Notes under the pieces: model-generated | The model's database searches: none | What the model saw: the letters and a program-made list of their open reading frames with translations, nothing else | Told to the model about the DNA's origin: nothing | Position numbers and translations under genes: made by a program | Shown: in pieces, positions 13,935 through 16,495 of the stretch | Layout: each line of letters starts with the position of its first letter | Position numbering within the stretch: the first letter of the stretch is position 1 | NCBI RefSeq assembly: GCF_000720175.1 | Contig: NZ_JOIX01000121.1 | Location: 1 to 16,495 of the forward strand | Direction of reading: 5' to 3' | Source: Streptomyces sp. NRRL S-337 | GTDB taxonomy: Bacteria; Actinomycetota; Actinomycetes; Streptomycetales; Streptomycetaceae | Length of the DNA: 16,495 bases

Positions 13935-14357
13935 ATGACAAACGATCCGCGCACGATCACCAACCCGGCCGCTCTCCACGACCCGACGCCGTTCGGCTAC
14001 AGCCACGCCGCCTCGGCGCCCGGCGAAATCATCTTCGTCGCCGGCCAGTACGCGTCCGACGCCACCGGCTCGCCGGTGCCCGGTGACTTCGCCGCCCAGG
14101 TGGAACTCGCCTTCGACCGGCTCGGGTTGGCGCTCGAAGGCGTCGGGCTCGGCTTCGACCACGTCGTCCGGCTCGGGACGTACGTCGTGGACCACGACAC
14201 CGACAAACTGGAGGTCCTCGGCAAGGCGCTGCACGCGCGCTTCGGTGAGCGGCTGCCGGCCCAGACGCTGAGCGGTGTCGCAGCTCTCGCGCTGCCCGGC
14301 ATGCTGTTCGAGGTCGATGCGATCGCCGTACGGCCGACCCCGCCGGCCGCCACCTGA
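13935..14357 (+). CDS. RidA family (YjgF/YER057c/UK114) protein
   Basis: From ATG 13935 the product is 140 residues, starting MTNDPRTITNPAALHDPTPF. RidA proteins deaminate reactive enamine/imine intermediates or serve in catabolic pathways. Seen here: FGYSHAASAPGEIIFVAGQYASD, the helix AAQVELAFDRLGLALEGVGLGFDHVVRLGTYVVD and the C-terminal LALPGMLFEVDAIAV. The arginine usual near the C-terminus of canonical RidA (position 105 in E. coli TdcF/RidA, in CVAR-type motifs) is not seen before LPGMLFEVD, so it probably belongs to a diverged Rid subfamily. An ATG at 13902 would add 11 residues; GGACGGGGGA precedes it closely. The IS end lies only about 30-60 nt upstream, so the native promoter is probably in front of the oxidoreductase gene. 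Confidence 0.85.
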   Translation: MTNDPRTITNPAALHDPTPFGYSHAASAPGEIIFVAGQYASDATGSPVPGDFAAQVELAFDRLGLALEGVGLGFDHVVRLGTYVVDHDTDKLEVLGKALHARFGERLPAQTLSGVAALALPGMLFEVDAIAVRPTPPAAT

Positions 14358-14366
14358 CGGCCCGGC

Positions 14367-14392
14367 ACGGCGGCGGGGCACGGTGCCGCCGT
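14367..14392. terminator. Hairpin between convergent RidA and acyl-CoA synthetase genes
   Basis: ACGGCGGC (14367-14374) pairs with GCCGCCGT (14385-14392) over 8 bp with a 10-nt loop, 9 nt after the RidA stop. A competing small stem GGCAC-G-GTGCC is at 14377-14387. It probably acts as a terminator in one or both directions. Confidence 0.5.
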
Positions 14393-14448
14393 ACGGCCCG
14401 CCGCTCCGCCCCGCCGCCCCCGGACACGCGAGGAGCAACGTACGTCCC

Positions 14449-15990
14449 TCAGTTCACCCCTCGCTCGACCCCCGGCCAATACGGCTGCCGGAGCTTGAAC
14501 TTCTGGATCTTGCCGGTGGCCGTACGGGGAATGGACTCGCGGAACTCCACGGAGGTCGGGGCCTTGTAGCCGGCCAGGTGCTGCTTGCAGTGGGCGATGA
14601 TGTCGGACTCGTCGGCCGTCGCGCCCTCGGCGAGGACCACCAGGGCCTTGATCGTCTCGCCCCACTTCTCGTGCGGCACACCGATGACGGCGACCTCGGC
14701 GACCGCCGGGTGGCTGAAGATCGTGTCCTCCACCTCGATCGACGACACGTTCTCACCGCCGGTGATGATCACGTCCTTCTTCCGGTCGGAGATGGTGAGG
14801 TGGCCGTCGCCGGGCTCGAGGGTGCCGCCGTCGCCGGTGTGGAACCAGCCGCCCTCCAGGGCCTCCGCCGTCTCCTCCGGCTTGTCCCAGTACCCGTCGA
14901 GCACCGTGTTGGAGCGGGCCAGGACCTCACCGGACTCCGAGACCTTCAGCTGCACCCCCAGCGCGGGCAGCCCCGCACGGGACAGCTTGCGCGCCCGTTC
15001 CTCGGCGGGGAGGGCGGCATCGGCCGGCCGGGTGCGGTTGAAGGTGAGCAGCGGTGAGGTCTCGGTCAGGCCGTAGAGCTGGGTGAACTCCCAGCCCAGT
15101 TCCTCCTCCACGCGCTGGATGGTCCTGGTCGGCGGCGGTGCCCCCGCGCAGACGATCCGCACGCGGTCGCGGCCCGGGATCTCGCCCTCCCAGGTCGCCG
15201 CCGCGTCGAGCACCATGTTCCAGACCGCCGGGGCACCGCACATGAGGGTGACCCCGTGCTCGTCGACGCGCCGCAGGATCTCGGCGCCGTCGACCTTGCG
15301 CAGCACCACCTGCTTGACGCCGAGACCCGCCATCACGTACGGCATGCCCCAGCCGTTGCAGTGGAACATCGGCAGGGTATGCAGGTATACGTCGCCTTCC
15401 CACACCCGGGTGTGCAGCCCGAAGGTCATGCCGTTGACCCAGATGTTGCGGTGGGTCAGCTGCACACCCTTGGGGCGGGCCGTGGTACCCGACGTGTAGT
15501 TGATCGTCGCGGTGGCGTCCTCGTCCGGCTGCGACCACGGGCGCGGCTCGACCCCGAACCGCATCAGCCCGGTCTCCGTCTGCTCGCCGAGGACGAAGCG
15601 GTGAGGCGCCTTGACCTCGGACAATCCGTCGTCGAGCTCCGGGTCGACGAGCAGGACCGAGGCCCCGCTCTGCGCCACCACGTAGTCAACCTCTTCCGGC
15701 TTGAGGCGGAAGTTGACCGGGACGCAGATGCGGCCGCTCATCGGCACCGCGAACAACAGCTCCAGCAGGCGCGCGGAGTTGTGGCTCACCACGGCTACCC
15801 GCTCGCCCTCACCGACCCCGAGGGCGTCCAGTCCCGCCTGCCAGGCACGGACCCGTTCGGCGAACCGCCCGTAGCTCGCCACGGGCACCGGCGGGGCGGG
15901 CTGCCGCGGCTCGTCGACCACGCCGGGGCTGCCCCGGAAGCCCAGCTCCGCACGGTCGAGGAAGTCCGCGATCGTCATCGGTGTCCGCAT
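14449..15990 (-). CDS. Acyl-CoA synthetase, AMP-forming (FadD/AlkK-like)
   Basis: ATG 15990 is fixed by AGGAG at 15998-16002 (minus strand, about 7-nt spacing); the upstream extension to 16053 is discarded. The 513-residue ANL enzyme shows YTSGTTARPKG (165-175, phosphate loop), YGLTET (306-311), HTGD (384-387), SDRKKDVIITGGENVSS (401-417) and the adenylation Lys494 in TATGKIQKFKL. The wording GGENVSSIEVE and MFHCNGWGMPY is typical of AlkK-type medium-chain fatty acid or aryl-acid CoA ligases, which differ from the other synthetase in this window ([12 protein letters not shown]). The specific acid is unknown. It ends convergently with the RidA gene, and no partner beta-oxidation gene is adjacent. 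The gene is intact. Confidence 0.95.
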   Translation of the reverse strand: MRTPMTIADFLDRAELGFRGSPGVVDEPRQPAPPVPVASYGRFAERVRAWQAGLDALGVGEGERVAVVSHNSARLLELLFAVPMSGRICVPVNFRLKPEEVDYVVAQSGASVLLVDPELDDGLSEVKAPHRFVLGEQTETGLMRFGVEPRPWSQPDEDATATINYTSGTTARPKGVQLTHRNIWVNGMTFGLHTRVWEGDVYLHTLPMFHCNGWGMPYVMAGLGVKQVVLRKVDGAEILRRVDEHGVTLMCGAPAVWNMVLDAAATWEGEIPGRDRVRIVCAGAPPPTRTIQRVEEELGWEFTQLYGLTETSPLLTFNRTRPADAALPAEERARKLSRAGLPALGVQLKVSESGEVLARSNTVLDGYWDKPEETAEALEGGWFHTGDGGTLEPGDGHLTISDRKKDVIITGGENVSSIEVEDTIFSHPAVAEVAVIGVPHEKWGETIKALVVLAEGATADESDIIAHCKQHLAGYKAPTSVEFRESIPRTATGKIQKFKLRQPYWPGVERGVN

Positions 15991-16080
15991 GTGCGCTCTC
16001 CTGTGTATTCGGATGGACCGGGTACCCACATCTGCCAGCTGAGAGCCTGCCACGTACGTCTGTGCTGCGCGCCCACGTGG

Positions 16081-16180
16081 CTGTCTGTCCCGCCGCGGGG
16101 CTCGCTCGCCGTTGCGCTTTGCGGTGCCCCGTACGTACCTGTCTGCGGCGCCGCGGGGCGTCTCGCCGTTGCGCCTGCGG
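16081..16180. repeat. Imperfect tandem repeat, period about 57-58 bp
   Basis: Units 16081-16124 and 16139-16180 share CTGTCTG, CGCCGCGGGGC, TCGCCGTTGCGC and TGCGG in the same order, with short differences between the blocks. A partial third relative may lie at 16051-16074 (CACGTACGTCTGTGCTGCGC). Confidence 0.6.
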
Positions 16181-16217
16181 CGGGCTGGGTTTGTTGTGGG
16201 TGCGGTGACGGACCTCC

Positions 16218-16267
16218 GGGGCCGATTGTGTGGACTGCTGACGCTTTACGTCCACACAACCGGCCCC
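16218..16267. repeat. 18-bp-arm inverted repeat with 14-nt loop
   Basis: GGGGCCGATTGTGTGGAC (16218-16235) and GTCCACACAACCGGCCCC (16250-16267) are complementary except at one position. It is far upstream of the synthetase start and is either a terminator for a leftward gene beyond the window or a dispersed palindromic unit. Confidence 0.8.
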
Positions 16268-16405
16268 TCCGGCCCGTCCCCTCCCGGTTGAGGGAGTGTG
16301 TAGGTGAGTGGGGGCGCGCGTTGTGCCCCGTACACCTGCCCTCGCTGGTCAGCGGGAATACCTCCCCCGCGTGTCCGGTTGTGGCCCCGCAGGGGGCCCT
16401 CGCGA

Positions 16406-16494
16406 CCCTTACGGGATCTGTTCGACCCACCCCTACGGGACCTCCCCCACGCCCACCCCCACCCACCCTCCCCTTTTCCCCTTACGGGAGGGGA
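16406..16494. repeat. Three spaced TACGGGA motifs, the last in a hairpin
   Basis: CCCTTACGGGA (16406-16416), CCCCTACGGGA (16430-16440) and CCCCTTACGGGA (16478-16489) recur within 90 bp of C-rich sequence. The third forms TCCCCT-TACGGG-AGGGGA (16477-16494). Their role is unknown. Confidence 0.5.
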
Positions 16495-16495
16495 C

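Larger units (their letters stand above)
16003..16495. other. Repeat-rich intergenic region at the right edge
   Basis: About 490 bp carry no convincing gene. From left to right lie an imperfect tandem repeat (16081-16180), a large inverted repeat (16218-16267), a small dyad CTCCC-GGTTGA-GGGAG (16281-16296), and three copies of a CCC(T)TACGGGA motif, the last inside a hairpin. The promoter of the minus-strand synthetase must be at its left side, but no clear boxes are seen. Confidence 0.6.

Noticed and set aside
15975..16466. 163-codon minus-strand ORF over the right-edge intergenic region
   Set aside because: Runs through the palindrome and tandem repeats, low-complexity composition, and overlaps the synthetase start out of frame.
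16081..16495. Possible CRISPR array
   Set aside because: Repeats are few, imperfect, tandem or irregularly spaced, with no uniform spacers and no cas genes.

Overview
The window reads as chromosomal DNA of a high-GC actinomycete, most likely Streptomyces or a close relative. The reasons are very high G+C at third codon positions, a clade 3 catalase with a TTGACG/TACGCT promoter, several apparently leaderless starts, GC-rich hairpin terminators and an IS5-family element of actinomycete type. It looks like an accessory or catabolic stretch made of short, mostly independent transcription units. No ribosomal, tRNA, CRISPR or phage genes were seen.

Layout. Positions 3-107 are the tail of an unknown gene, closely followed by a shortened, active-site-degenerate acetolactate-synthase-like TPP protein (113-1321). 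A strong hairpin separates it from a monocistronic catalase (1519-2991), whose promoter is covered by three perfect dyads and which ends in a 14-bp-stem terminator. A 470-bp gap with a 20-bp-arm hairpin precedes a double zinc-ribbon protein with an Mrr-like nuclease fold (3528-4265), a GNAT acetyltransferase (4432-4971) and a MmcQ/YjbR protein (5025-5408). On the minus strand follow an OAT2/ArgJ-type ornithine acetyltransferase standing alone (5610-6812), a fatty-acyl-CoA synthetase (6908-8557) with a candidate coupled 58-aa ORF in front, and a secreted adenosine deaminase (9098-10687). A minus-strand AraC regulator (10890-11813) diverges from a zinc-free quinone-oxidoreductase-like MDR gene (11989-12981). 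An 890-bp IS5-family element (12982-13871) sits exactly at that gene's stop codon, between it and a RidA-family gene (13935-14357). A second acyl-CoA synthetase (14449-15990, minus) and about 500 bp of repeat-rich intergenic DNA close the window.

The genes do not form one pathway. The most coherent unit is AraC / oxidoreductase / RidA. Removing the IS and one copy of CTAG restores a close tandem pair, so the IS probably split a two-gene operon that the AraC protein may control. Catalase stands alone as an oxidative-stress gene. The two acyl-CoA synthetases and the deaminase suggest scavenging of fatty or aromatic acids and nucleosides. I see no strong evidence for a large undescribed system. 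The best leads are the catalase promoter dyads, the zinc-ribbon/Mrr-like protein with an altered catalytic lysine, the TPP protein lacking canonical catalytic residues, the 17-bp triplication at the argJ stop, and the structured repeat region at the right edge.
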